Origin: Paenibacillus qinlingensis
Lineage (GTDB): Bacteria; Bacillota; Bacilli; Paenibacillales; NBRC-103111
Length of the DNA stretch: 64,000 nucleotides
NCBI RefSeq assembly: GCF_013204845.1
Contig: NZ_JABMKY010000004.1
Coordinates: 248,001-312,000, forward strand
Reading direction: 5' to 3'
Under the pieces are notes generated by a model. It ran no database searches, was not told where the DNA came from, and was given only the letters and a program-made list of their open reading frames with translations. Below are positions 1-7,686 of this stretch, in pieces (position 1 is the stretch's first letter; each line of letters opens with the position of its first letter). Both the position numbers and the translations under genes were made by a program.

Positions 1-2
1 TG

Positions 3-677
3 AATTTTGCGAATTACACGCATGCGTGGAGTACATCCAAGTATCCCGCAGCACTGTTAAACAGCTTAGCTGTAACGGCCATCTCCGTTACGCTGATTAT
101 CTTCGCTTCAGCACTGGCTGGGTATGCCATAGCGCGTAGAAATAAGCCGTTTTATAGCTTTATCTTTATTTTGTTCCTCTCGGGTATGATGGTCCCTTTT
201 CAAGTCATTATGCTGCCATTGTATCAAATTGGAAAATCATTTCATCTTGTAAATTCACATTGGGGGCTAGCGCTGATCTACGGCGGTTTCGGTGTGCAGA
301 TGGGCGTACTGTTTTACACAGGTTTCGTGAAAGGAATTTCGCGTGAAATTGAGGAAGCCGCTAGGATAGATGGCTGTTCGACACCAGGTATTTTTATCCG
401 CGTTGTGATGCCATTGCTCAAACCGGTTACAGCTACGGTTCTCGTACTTAATGTGTTGTACATTTGGAACGATTTCTTACTTCCACTACTCTACCTACAA
501 GATAAAAATTACCGCACGATTCCACTGCAGCAGTACTTTTTCTTTGGTCAATACAGCAGTGACTTAAATCTGGCTTTTGCTTACGCGGTTATGGGAATGA
601 TTCCGATTATCATTTTTTTCTTGTTCATGCAGAGATTCATCATTAAAGGGATTGCCGCTGGCGCGATCAAAGGATAG
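3..677 (+). CDS. Sugar ABC transporter permease, MalG type (5' end cut by window)
   Basis: Inner-membrane permease of a binding-protein-dependent sugar importer (BPD_transp_1 family). The frame is open from base 3 with no start, so the N-terminus lies outside the window; ATGs inside are not the true start. Several hydrophobic segments are visible. The cytoplasmic EAA loop, which docks the ATPase, reads EEAARIDGCSTPGIFIRVVMP. The C-terminus ends GIAAGAIKG, very like the second MalG-type permease of this window (58242-59078). The stop is 18 bases before the alpha-galactosidase start, so the two are probably co-transcribed and the substrate is probably an alpha-galactoside such as raffinose or melibiose. 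Family is certain; substrate is inferred from context. Confidence 0.93.
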   Translation, partial: NFANYTHAWSTSKYPAALLNSLAVTAISVTLIIFASALAGYAIARRNKPFYSFIFILFLSGMMVPFQVIMLPLYQIGKSFHLVNSHWGLALIYGGFGVQMGVLFYTGFVKGISREIEEAARIDGCSTPGIFIRVVMPLLKPVTATVLVLNVLYIWNDFLLPLLYLQDKNYRTIPLQQYFFFGQYSSDLNLAFAYAVMGMIPIIIFFLFMQRFIIKGIAAGAIKG

Positions 678-695
678 TACAAGGAGGCAATTGAG

Positions 696-2807
696 GTGCC
701 TATAACCTATTTGGAAAAAGAAAACATCTTCGAAATTCGCACCGCTCAATCATCGTATGTGTTTGGGATCAATGAGAAAGGTACGATTCAGCATTTGTAT
801 TGGGGAGACCATATTGAGGCTTCGGAGTGCGGATATCTACTGGTGGGCAGGTTACACAGCTCCTTCGACGCGGAAATCGATCGGGAGACGGAGGAGTATG
901 GAGGATGGGGCGGATGCAATTATGCGGAGCCAGCGTTGAAAGTTTCGTTTGCAGACGGTGTACGGGACTTGAGGTTGGGGTATAAAAGTTACCGAATTGT
1001 AAGCGAAAATGAAATTGTAATTCGCATGGCAGATGCCTACTATCCGTTATTTGTAGATGTTCATTACAAGGTCTTGCCCGCTTATGATCTCATTGAGCGA
1101 TATGTGCAAGTGCATAATGGGCTGAACGAGTCCGTTCGCATAGAGCAGATCATGGCGGCTGTTTGGACGGTACAGGCTCTGCCTGATTACCGCATGACGC
1201 ATGTGACAGGTCGCTGGGCAGGTGAATATCAATTAAGATCGACAGTCTTATCCGAAGGGAAAAAGGTGCTGGAATCACGCAGAGGCTTCACGGGCCCACA
1301 CGCTAATCCATGGTTCGCCATTGATAATGGACAAGCGGACGAAACATCGGGGCGCGTTTGGTTCGGAGCTCTTGGTTGGAGCGGAAACTGGAAAATCGTT
1401 GCCGAGAAAACGACATTCGGGCATGTGCGAATTGTTGGAGGCGTGAACGATTTTGACAGCTCCTTTGTGCTCGCACCGGGGGAAGTATATGCTTCTCCTG
1501 TATTTGTCGGCGGATTCACATCTGGTGGATTCGGTCAGATGAGCCGTAATCTGCACCAGTATCAGAATGATTATGTGCTGCCCACAAGTAAGCTGCGCAA
1601 AGTGCTGTACAATTCGTGGGAGGCGACGGAATTCGCTGTAACTGTGGAAGGGCAAAAGGAGCTGGCCCAGCAGGCAGCTCGTTTAGGTGTGGAGCGTTTT
1701 GTTGTCGACGACGGCTGGTTCGGCGAGCGCCATAGCGACCGAGCGGGCTTAGGCGACTGGTATGTCAATGCAGAGAAATTCCCCAACGGTCTTGAGGAGT
1801 TAATCGACCACGTAAAGGGACTAGGCATGGAATTCGGGTTATGGGTCGAGCCGGAGTCTGTCAATCCGGATAGCGACTTGTTCCGAGCACATCCGGAATG
1901 GGTGTATCAATTCCCGACACGCGAAGGTACGCAGCTGCGCAATCAATTATTGTTGAACTTGGGGCTGCCAGAAGTAAAACAATTTGTCCTCCATTTCATG
2001 ACGACCTTACTTACAAAGTATGATATCCGGTTTATCAAATGGGATATGAACCGAACCGTGACAGAGCCAGGCACGATGGCCTCATGTCAGGATGCTGATG
2101 GCTCTATGTGGATCAAACATGTCCATCACTTGTATGACATTTGGTCTGAACTCAGGGGACGCTTCCCCCATGTGGAATTTGAGACTTGCGCGGGCGGCGG
2201 TGCGAGAATTGATCTAGGCATTCTCCGCTATGCCGATCAAGCATGGATTAGTGATAACACGGATGCCCGCGACCGTTTATCCATTCAGGAGGGGTTCTCC
2301 TACGCCTACAGTCCTTCTGTCATGATGTGTTGGGTGACGGAATCACCACATGGCTTTAACGGCAGGAGTCTTCCCCTATCCTATCGATTCCATAGCGCAA
2401 TGATGGGCGGTTTAGGCATTGGGGCGAACATCAGCAAATGGTCGACGGAAGAATTGGATGAAGCGAAGAGATATGTGGAGCTATATAAGGAGATTAGGCC
2501 TGTTATTCTCAATGGTGATTTGTATCGGCTGTCATCATTGCGAGATTCAAATGTAGCGGCTTATCAGTATAACAGTACGGAACGGAATGAGAGCATTGTT
2601 TTTACATTCTTGCAATCGCAGCATTTTGGCTCTGAAGTGCGGCATTTGCTTCTACAGGACCTTGTGTCTCATGCCGCCTACGCGGTGACTATAGATGAAG
2701 GTGAACCCTTTGTCCGTCATGGCTCAACACTCATGAATCTCGGCCTTGCTGTAAGCTTGCGTGGTGATTATAAAAGTTTAATGATCCGTATTAAACGATT
2801 AGATTAG
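696..2807 (+). CDS. Alpha-galactosidase, GH36 family
   Basis: Cytoplasmic retaining alpha-galactosidase that releases terminal alpha-1,6-galactose from melibiose, raffinose or stachyose after uptake. 703 aa, the usual length of bacterial GH36 enzymes of the AgaA/RafA type. An N-terminal beta-sandwich (about 1-310) precedes the TIM barrel, which opens with VDDGWFGERH near residue 340. KWDMNR carries the nucleophile Asp450, and ISDNTDARDR carries the acid/base Asp520; the 70-residue spacing fits the family. A small beta domain closes the protein. The GTG start follows AAGGAGG by 8 bases. It sits directly behind the permease gene and is followed by a strong terminator, so it is the last gene of an alpha-galactoside operon. 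Confidence 0.95.
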   Translation: MPITYLEKENIFEIRTAQSSYVFGINEKGTIQHLYWGDHIEASECGYLLVGRLHSSFDAEIDRETEEYGGWGGCNYAEPALKVSFADGVRDLRLGYKSYRIVSENEIVIRMADAYYPLFVDVHYKVLPAYDLIERYVQVHNGLNESVRIEQIMAAVWTVQALPDYRMTHVTGRWAGEYQLRSTVLSEGKKVLESRRGFTGPHANPWFAIDNGQADETSGRVWFGALGWSGNWKIVAEKTTFGHVRIVGGVNDFDSSFVLAPGEVYASPVFVGGFTSGGFGQMSRNLHQYQNDYVLPTSKLRKVLYNSWEATEFAVTVEGQKELAQQAARLGVERFVVDDGWFGERHSDRAGLGDWYVNAEKFPNGLEELIDHVKGLGMEFGLWVEPESVNPDSDLFRAHPEWVYQFPTREGTQLRNQLLLNLGLPEVKQFVLHFMTTLLTKYDIRFIKWDMNRTVTEPGTMASCQDADGSMWIKHVHHLYDIWSELRGRFPHVEFETCAGGGARIDLGILRYADQAWISDNTDARDRLSIQEGFSYAYSPSVMMCWVTESPHGFNGRSLPLSYRFHSAMMGGLGIGANISKWSTEELDEAKRYVELYKEIRPVILNGDLYRLSSLRDSNVAAYQYNSTERNESIVFTFLQSQHFGSEVRHLLLQDLVSHAAYAVTIDEGEPFVRHGSTLMNLGLAVSLRGDYKSLMIRIKRLD

Positions 2808-2816
2808 TTAGAAGAG

Positions 2817-2841
2817 AAGCCCGCATGATGCGGGCTTTTTT
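2817..2841 (+). terminator. Intrinsic terminator after alpha-galactosidase
   Basis: A 9-bp stem, AAGCCCGCA/TGCGGGCTT, with a 3-base loop is followed by a T run. It lies between convergent genes and could also serve the AraC gene on the other strand. Confidence 0.85.
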
Positions 2842-2854
2842 ATGTTCTGCCTAG

Positions 2855-3703
2855 CTATGTCAAAACAGCTGACTGCCGATATCGCAGCGGGGTCATTTTT
2901 GTCATTTGACGGAACACACGTCCGAATTGCACGAGGGAACCGAAACCGACTTGCTCTGCGATCACGATGACTTTGAGCCTCGTCGTAGCCAGCAGCCTCT
3001 GAGCTTCTTGTACACGAACGAGATTCACATATTCAACCAATGAAAATCCTGTGATTTCCTTAAACATCCGGCTCAAATAAGCAGAGCTGATTTCGAATCG
3101 TTCTGCAAGCTCCTCAAGTCGCATCGGTTCAGCGAAATGGTCGTTTATAAACCGTACAATCGTGGATATTTTCCGGTGAAGGGGAGATACGTGCTCGGGT
3201 GAAGTGACGGGATGTATGCGAACGAAACGTGCCGTGAATAACAACAACTCGATTAAAAAGTGCGTTATGGCAAAAGTTTGCCCCATCGCAGGCTCCTTGG
3301 CCTCATGAATTAACTTGCCTAGCATCTCTTCAACAAGTCGCCGAGTAGGCAGATCGAGCCGCAATACAGGCGTATCATGCGTGAAAGCATCCAGTAAGAA
3401 AGGTGCTGCTTCTTTCGTGTTTTCCAATAGGCTGTCGCTAAAATTAATGACGACTCTCGCATGACCGAGTTTATCTGAATCGGAAGTGGCATGAAGTTCA
3501 CGTCGATTGATGAGAACCAAATCTCCTGGAAGAATGAGATAGGAACGATCGCGTATGAAATACATGCGTTCTCCCTCGTATAAATAATAGAGTTCATACA
3601 TATCATGCATGTGCTGAGTTCTCTCGAAAGGGCCAGTGCGATGAATATGCTGGATGTAGAAAGGGCCTTCATCTTCATTGCCGAAGGTGACGGTACGTGA
3701 CAT
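2855..3703 (-). CDS. AraC-family transcriptional regulator
   Basis: DNA-binding regulator, 282 aa, of the sugar-responsive AraC type. The N-terminal half is a cupin-like effector-binding domain (HMHDMYELYYLYEGE near residue 30). The C-terminal 100 residues hold two helix-turn-helix motifs (LEELAERFEISSAYLSRMF; VIVIAEQVGFGSLVQFGRVF) and end with the usual MTPLRYR. The ATG at 3703 is chosen because AAGGAG lies 9 bases upstream; an upstream in-frame ATG would add 15 residues. It is convergent with the alpha-galactosidase gene and divergent from uxaE, so it may control either one. Two 13-bp direct repeats in the divergent region are candidate binding sites. Effector unknown. Confidence 0.9.
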   Translation of the reverse strand: MSRTVTFGNEDEGPFYIQHIHRTGPFERTQHMHDMYELYYLYEGERMYFIRDRSYLILPGDLVLINRRELHATSDSDKLGHARVVINFSDSLLENTKEAAPFLLDAFTHDTPVLRLDLPTRRLVEEMLGKLIHEAKEPAMGQTFAITHFLIELLLFTARFVRIHPVTSPEHVSPLHRKISTIVRFINDHFAEPMRLEELAERFEISSAYLSRMFKEITGFSLVEYVNLVRVQEAQRLLATTRLKVIVIAEQVGFGSLVQFGRVFRQMTKMTPLRYRQSAVLT

Positions 3704-3760
3704 AGGCGCTGCTCCTTGTTTGGAAATGAGGTAACTGAAGTATATCATAAATACCAGTAA

Positions 3761-3795
3761 AAAATATGAATAGTTTTTGCGGAAAATAGGAATAG
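3761..3795. promoter_or_regulatory. Candidate AraC-type binding direct repeats
   Basis: AAAATATGAATAG (3761-3773) and AAAATAGGAATAG (3783-3795) match at 12 of 13 bases and are offset by 22 bp, about two helical turns. This is the geometry expected for a dimeric AraC-family regulator. They lie in the divergent region between the AraC gene and uxaE. Regulator assignment is inferred. Confidence 0.4.
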
Positions 3796-3843
3796 ATGAA
3801 GAGAAAACGCTCCTAACTTGCGATAAAATGAAGGTATAGATGG

Positions 3844-3861
3844 AATCGCAAACGCTTGCAC
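3844..3861. promoter_or_regulatory. cre/LacI-like imperfect palindrome upstream of uxaE
   Basis: GCAAACGCTTGC (3848-3859) is an imperfect palindrome. In reverse complement the region reads TGCAAGCGTTTGCG, close to the CcpA cre consensus TGWAANCGNTNWCA. It sits 20-37 bases before the uxaE start, between promoter and ribosome binding site, where binding would block transcription. Single-site evidence only. Confidence 0.35.
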
Positions 3862-3880
3862 AAATAGGAGGAAATTGAAC

Positions 3881-5365
3881 ATGAACGCACTTATAGAAGC
3901 AGTACGCGCAGGAAAAGTAAATGAGTTCTCATCCGAAGTTATTAAAGTGTATGCGTCTTCCCTAACGCAAGTGGGAGATACAACATTGCTGATGGTACGC
4001 ACAACAGAGGGGAAACGACTAATCATCGTGGGTTCTGGCGAATTGTTTGACCAGCTGCAAGGTGAAATCGTAGACGGCGAGAAAGTAGCTCCACTCACAC
4101 ATGAAAATCGCTTGATTATCAATCAATTTTTACCATACACAGCGCCACAAGCGTTCGGAACACAAGTAGCGACAATGGGTTTAGGCGATCGACTTGGTAT
4201 CGCAAGTCCTGGTCATATCCAAACGATCCGCGGTAAAGATATTCGTCCTGTTTTGGCGCAACAAAGTATTCGTGAGCTTGCGTTGACAGGCCGTACCTAT
4301 GAGGATGTATTGGATGCAGCGGCTTATGCGGTTCTGCAAGAAGGATACACCGACGGATACGGTGCTGACGGCGACCACTTGAAGAAAGAAGAGGACATCG
4401 AGTACGCGTTGCGTCTTGGTTTTACGATGTTGACACTAGATTGCTCCGAGAATATCGACAATACGATTGAATCCTTGAGCGAAGCAGAAATCGCAGCGAA
4501 ATACGAGCAACTGCCAGCTAGCTTGCGCAGCCGCTATGAAGAGCGCTACCTGCAAACAGCAGCGAATGTACCGGGAGCTACTCTTGCCTATACAGCAGAA
4601 GCTTTGAAGAAAGATGTATTAATTTATGATGCAGCCATTAATTTCATGGAAGCGATCTATCGCAAGTATATCGTTACACTTGATCGTGCGGTTGATTTCG
4701 AAATTTCCATTGATGAAACAGCGACACCAACTTCCCCTGAGGCACATTACTTGGTAGCCAATGAATTGCGTGATCGTGGTGTTACAATCTTCAGCATGGC
4801 GCCACGTTTCTGTGGGGAGTTCCAAAAAGGGATCGACTACATCGGAGATATCGCGCAATTTGAGCGTGAGCTAGCTAGTCATGCAGCGATTGCTGTTCAT
4901 TTTGAATATAAGCTAAGTATCCATTCCGGCAGTGATAAATTCAGTGTATTCCCATTGATTGGACAATACACGAATGGCCTATTCCACATCAAAACAGCCG
5001 GTACAAATTGGCTTGAAGCGGTACGTGTTGTAGCAAAAGTGAATCCTACGCTCTATCGCCGTATGCACCAATATGCCCTTGACCACTTCGTCGAGGCAAC
5101 AGCGTACTACCACGTAACGACAGATATCAGCGCAATTGCTCCACTTAACGAAGTAACTGATGCGGGGCTGCCAGATTACATGGAAGAAAACAATGCGCGT
5201 CAATTGCTGCATATCACGTATGGACTGCTTCTTCAAGCGAAAAATGAAGAAGGAAGCCGCACATTTGCGGACGAATTCTTCCAAACATTGGCTGATCAAG
5301 AAGATACCTTCGCAGAAGGATTACGTCATCATATCGGCAGACACTTGGAACTGCTTGGTAAATAA
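3881..5365 (+). CDS. uxaE: Tagaturonate epimerase family protein (UxaE)
   Basis: Recognised as the UxaE family, metal-dependent epimerases converting D-tagaturonate to D-fructuronate in galacturonate breakdown. 494 aa. The family-like segments ATMGLGDRLGIASPGH (about residues 90-105) and FTMLTLDCSENID (about 185) are visible, and SIHSGSDKFSVFPLIG near residue 350 is a probable substrate or metal-binding stretch. The ATG at 3881 is preferred over a TTG two codons upstream because TAGGAGG lies 9 bases before it. It is a single-gene unit between a divergent AraC gene and a strong terminator. No other uronate gene is in the window, so the substrate in this organism is not proven. Confidence 0.75.
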   Translation: MNALIEAVRAGKVNEFSSEVIKVYASSLTQVGDTTLLMVRTTEGKRLIIVGSGELFDQLQGEIVDGEKVAPLTHENRLIINQFLPYTAPQAFGTQVATMGLGDRLGIASPGHIQTIRGKDIRPVLAQQSIRELALTGRTYEDVLDAAAYAVLQEGYTDGYGADGDHLKKEEDIEYALRLGFTMLTLDCSENIDNTIESLSEAEIAAKYEQLPASLRSRYEERYLQTAANVPGATLAYTAEALKKDVLIYDAAINFMEAIYRKYIVTLDRAVDFEISIDETATPTSPEAHYLVANELRDRGVTIFSMAPRFCGEFQKGIDYIGDIAQFERELASHAAIAVHFEYKLSIHSGSDKFSVFPLIGQYTNGLFHIKTAGTNWLEAVRVVAKVNPTLYRRMHQYALDHFVEATAYYHVTTDISAIAPLNEVTDAGLPDYMEENNARQLLHITYGLLLQAKNEEGSRTFADEFFQTLADQEDTFAEGLRHHIGRHLELLGK

Positions 5366-5378
5366 CGAAGTGAACAAA

Positions 5379-5420
5379 AAACGCCACGAACACCCGTCAA
5401 AGGGGTGTTCGTGGCGTTTC
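5379..5420. terminator. Bidirectional terminator
   Basis: A 15-bp perfect stem (5381-5395 with 5403-5417, beginning ACGCCACGAACACCC) has a 7-base loop, with A/T runs on both sides. It ends uxaE on the plus strand and the small gene at 5425-5736 on the minus strand. Confidence 0.9.
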
Positions 5421-5424
5421 TCGT

Positions 5425-5736
5425 TTAGGACAAGCCCTCAGTAGACTCTCCGATTGCATCATCTGCTCCAGGATAGTCCCTTGTAATACCTTCGTGCAGC
5501 TCACGATTCTCATAAGCAAAACGGTTGGTAGGGCGTTGATCCTCTCGCCAAGGGGTGCTTTTTCCCAAGGATTCTGACATCATACTTGTGCCGTACGGCC
5601 CTTCGGGGAACTCCTCGGGGATCATATCGTTCCGTTGGGATTCTACGGTCTTGAGGTCTGTGTACGCGGCGAGGCGGTCCTCTGAGAGGAAGCCTAATCC
5701 TTCTACATGGTTACGCTGTGATGACTTTTTGGGCAT
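5425..5736 (-). CDS. Small hydrophilic hypothetical protein
   Basis: 103 aa and very polar, with no membrane segment or signal peptide. It begins MPKKSSQRNHVEGLG and contains acidic, Pro/Gly-rich stretches (PEEFPEGPYGTS; DYPGADDAIGESTEGLS) that suggest a largely disordered protein. The start is supported by AAAAGGAGG 8 bases upstream. I do not recognise a function. Size and composition resemble the many small proteins made during sporulation or stationary phase in Bacillales, but nothing in the sequence proves that. It lies just upstream of the shared terminator and reads the same way as the next gene to the right. Confidence 0.8.
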   Translation of the reverse strand: MPKKSSQRNHVEGLGFLSEDRLAAYTDLKTVESQRNDMIPEEFPEGPYGTSMMSESLGKSTPWREDQRPTNRFAYENRELHEGITRDYPGADDAIGESTEGLS

Positions 5737-5788
5737 GGATAAGCCTCCTTTTCAGGTTATGCTTTTTCCAGTGTCCCCCGCCAATCCC

Positions 5789-6082
5789 TTAAATATCCGT
5801 GAAATGTATGGAACCGATAATTTGGGATAAAAATTCGGTAAGCTCTTGAGCTTGTTCTTCGTTGATCTTAAAGACATGCTCGAGGTAGCCTTCTTCGTTC
5901 AAATCGTCCGGCCCAATCACAGCGCTGCGGCCCGATTGCAAATCGATGACCAGCTTCTTGCCATAATAACGGGTAGTGGTCATGATAGCGAGGTCAAAAC
6001 GGTGTAAAGCATTGCCAACGAAACAGACAAAACGCGTTGTTGTTTCTTCTTGATGATCATATAAAAAGTCATAATCAGACAT
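5789..6082 (-). CDS. DUF3055-like small protein
   Basis: 97 aa, resembling the DUF3055 family of Bacillales as I remember it: an N-terminal EETTTRFVCFVG, then RFDLAIMTTTRYYGKKLV, then SGRSAVIGPDDLNEEGYLEHVF, and a C-terminal helix rich in Glu (INEEQAQELTEFL). Function unknown. No catalytic motif is visible, and the protein is probably a small cytosolic alpha/beta fold. A GGAGGG box lies upstream of the ATG. It is in tandem with the hypothetical gene at 5425-5736, separated by about 50 bases. Confidence 0.75.
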   Translation of the reverse strand: MSDYDFLYDHQEETTTRFVCFVGNALHRFDLAIMTTTRYYGKKLVIDLQSGRSAVIGPDDLNEEGYLEHVFKINEEQAQELTEFLSQIIGSIHFTDI

Positions 6083-6199
6083 GAGGGCCCTCCATTCTCT
6101 TTCTAGTATGGGTCTATTATAACCGATAAGGGTCTGGTGGCAAAACGGTTCTTGCGCCTAACTGACAAACATGGTATGATTTGGATATTGGAAATGGGA

Positions 6200-6242
6200 A
6201 GCACCTTTTCTGCCTAACGGGCGGAAGAGGTGCTTTTTCGTT
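6200..6242 (+). terminator. Terminator-like hairpin just downstream of a promoter
   Basis: A 15-bp stem (AGCACCT...TCTGCC with GGCGGAAG...GGTGCT, one mismatch and one G-U pair) has a TAACG loop and is followed by TTTTTCGTTTTT. A promoter-like pair TTGCGC (6152) and TATGAT (6175-6180) with 17-bp spacing lies immediately upstream. Transcription from it would meet the hairpin within about 15 bases. It could be an attenuator for the HRDC gene or the end of a very short RNA. Confidence 0.6.
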
Positions 6243-6287
6243 TTTCTCACACACATTTCATAAAAACGTCTGGAGGCATGGAAAGAG

Positions 6288-7301
6288 ATGAACATTGTAT
6301 TTTTGAACACGTTAGAGAAGAATTCGGGGGATGGGCAAGTGATTTCCGCACAGGTTTCTATTGTCGAGGAACAAGGAATTTGGAGCGTGTATTGGAGTGA
6401 ACCTGACTTGGTTGGTAAGCTTGCGCAAGATGAATGGTTCCAAGGTATTAGCTGGGATGAGATGCTATTTGCGTTCCGGCAGGGCTTACGCGAGAAAATT
6501 CGAAGCGGCTTCCGGCCATTAGTTCACACGGAATTAGATCTTACGCAAGGTCTATCAGGTAAAGCGAAAATGACACAAATGCTAACGTATTACTGTGAGG
6601 AGAATCCGAATGAAGAGGTGTTTGAATCACTGCGTGCATGGCGCCGTGAGCAGGCTGCTCGGGAGAAGAAGGCACCATATATCCTCGCAACGAACCGTGT
6701 CCTACGGATGATTTCCGTGTTCTTGCCGCAATCGAAGGAAGAGCTTCAGCAAATTCCCGGGTTTGGTGAGCAGAAAACGGCGCAGTACGCTGATCAATTG
6801 CTGAGCCGGATTGGCGAATGCTCGTCCACGAACGGTTTTCCCTTGGATTGGGTTACCAACTATGTGGATACGGTGAAGTTTGAGGGTTGGCTACTCGCAC
6901 AGAAGGAGCAGAAGCTGCGTATTGAGCTTGATCGTGAAGTCAGTAAACGCAAGCTGTTAGAAATCGTTGCTGGAGGCGGGAGCTTGGCCGATCTTCAGGC
7001 CAATCTGACGATGCCGCGCAGAGAATTACTGTTGTGGGTAGAAGATTTGGATCGTGAGGGCTACGATATGGATCCCCTCGTGGAAGCTGAACTTACTTCC
7101 ATTCCTGAGGAAGAGCAGATTAAAGCGTGGAATGCGTATGAATCCGAAGGTGATCGCTATTTAAAACCTGTTCTCAAGAGTCTTATCGGAACGGAAGAAC
7201 TGAAGGGGAAAGAGCTAGACCGTGCCTATGAGTGGCTGCGTCTGCTTCGCTTACGTTTTCGCAGAGAGAAGGAAAGAAATGCGATCCAAGCCGCTAGTTA
7301 A
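6288..7301 (+). CDS. HRDC-domain protein of unknown function
   Basis: 337 aa. Residues about 110-177 form an HRDC domain (helicase and RNase D C-terminal, a helical nucleic-acid-binding module), with the typical LATNRVLRMISVFLPQSKEE then LQQIPGFGEQKTAQYADQLL. No helicase or nuclease motifs are present on either side. The N-terminal 90 residues look like a separate alpha/beta region, and the C-terminal 130 are helical and charged. The ATG is preceded by TGGAGG at 11 bases. It is an isolated gene followed by the tyrS leader. A role in DNA or RNA metabolism is inferred from the domain alone. Confidence 0.85.
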   Translation: MNIVFLNTLEKNSGDGQVISAQVSIVEEQGIWSVYWSEPDLVGKLAQDEWFQGISWDEMLFAFRQGLREKIRSGFRPLVHTELDLTQGLSGKAKMTQMLTYYCEENPNEEVFESLRAWRREQAAREKKAPYILATNRVLRMISVFLPQSKEELQQIPGFGEQKTAQYADQLLSRIGECSSTNGFPLDWVTNYVDTVKFEGWLLAQKEQKLRIELDREVSKRKLLEIVAGGGSLADLQANLTMPRRELLLWVEDLDREGYDMDPLVEAELTSIPEEEQIKAWNAYESEGDRYLKPVLKSLIGTEELKGKELDRAYEWLRLLRLRFRREKERNAIQAAS

Positions 7302-7344
7302 TGTGCATTGACAAAGACCTGTGGGATATGATTAAATGGTCAAT

Positions 7345-7655
7345 AATCTAATATCCGTCAAAGCGATGACGAACATGGGCGAAGCCCGAAGTAGGAGAAA
7401 TGCCGCTGCTGCAGAGAGTCGGTGGAAGGTGCAAACCGATGCAAGCATATTGTCCGAATTACAGTTCTGAGTTGGTGGAGGGAACGTGCTCTTCCGAGCA
7501 TTAGTAGCTTGCACCCGGCAAATAATTTGTCGTTAATTTTCTAAGTGAAAGAGAAGTGGCATGCCAGTAGGGCGTGCAACCAATCTCTTTAATTAGGGTG
7601 GTACCGCGAGACAACCTTCTCGTCCCTTTGTGGACGTTGAGGTTGTCTTTTTGTT
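7345..7655 (+). promoter_or_regulatory. Tyrosine T-box leader of tyrS
   Basis: tRNA-sensing leader RNA that lets transcription continue when uncharged tRNA-Tyr binds. AGGGTGGTACCGCG at 7595-7608 is the T-box antiterminator sequence. A terminator hairpin follows (AGACAACCT...AGGTTGTCT, then a T run, 7609-7652). Stem I elements are visible (AGTAGGAGAAAT; CAGAGAGTCGGTGG; GGTGCAAACC). On the 3' side of stem I the bases TAC at 7460-7462 are the likely tyrosine specifier codon. TTGACA at 7308-7313 may be the -35 box. The leader ends about 30 bases before tyrS. Confidence 0.93.
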
Positions 7656-7686
7656 TTCTTTTTAACCAATTGAATGGAGGGATCGT

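Noticed and set aside
3319..3678. 119-aa antisense ORF inside the AraC gene
   Set aside because: It has no family similarity or ribosome binding site and lies fully within a clear AraC gene on the same strand in another frame.
6278..6300. Alternative ATG at 6278 for the HRDC gene
   Set aside because: It is in another frame; the ATG at 6288 has the GGAGG at a workable distance.
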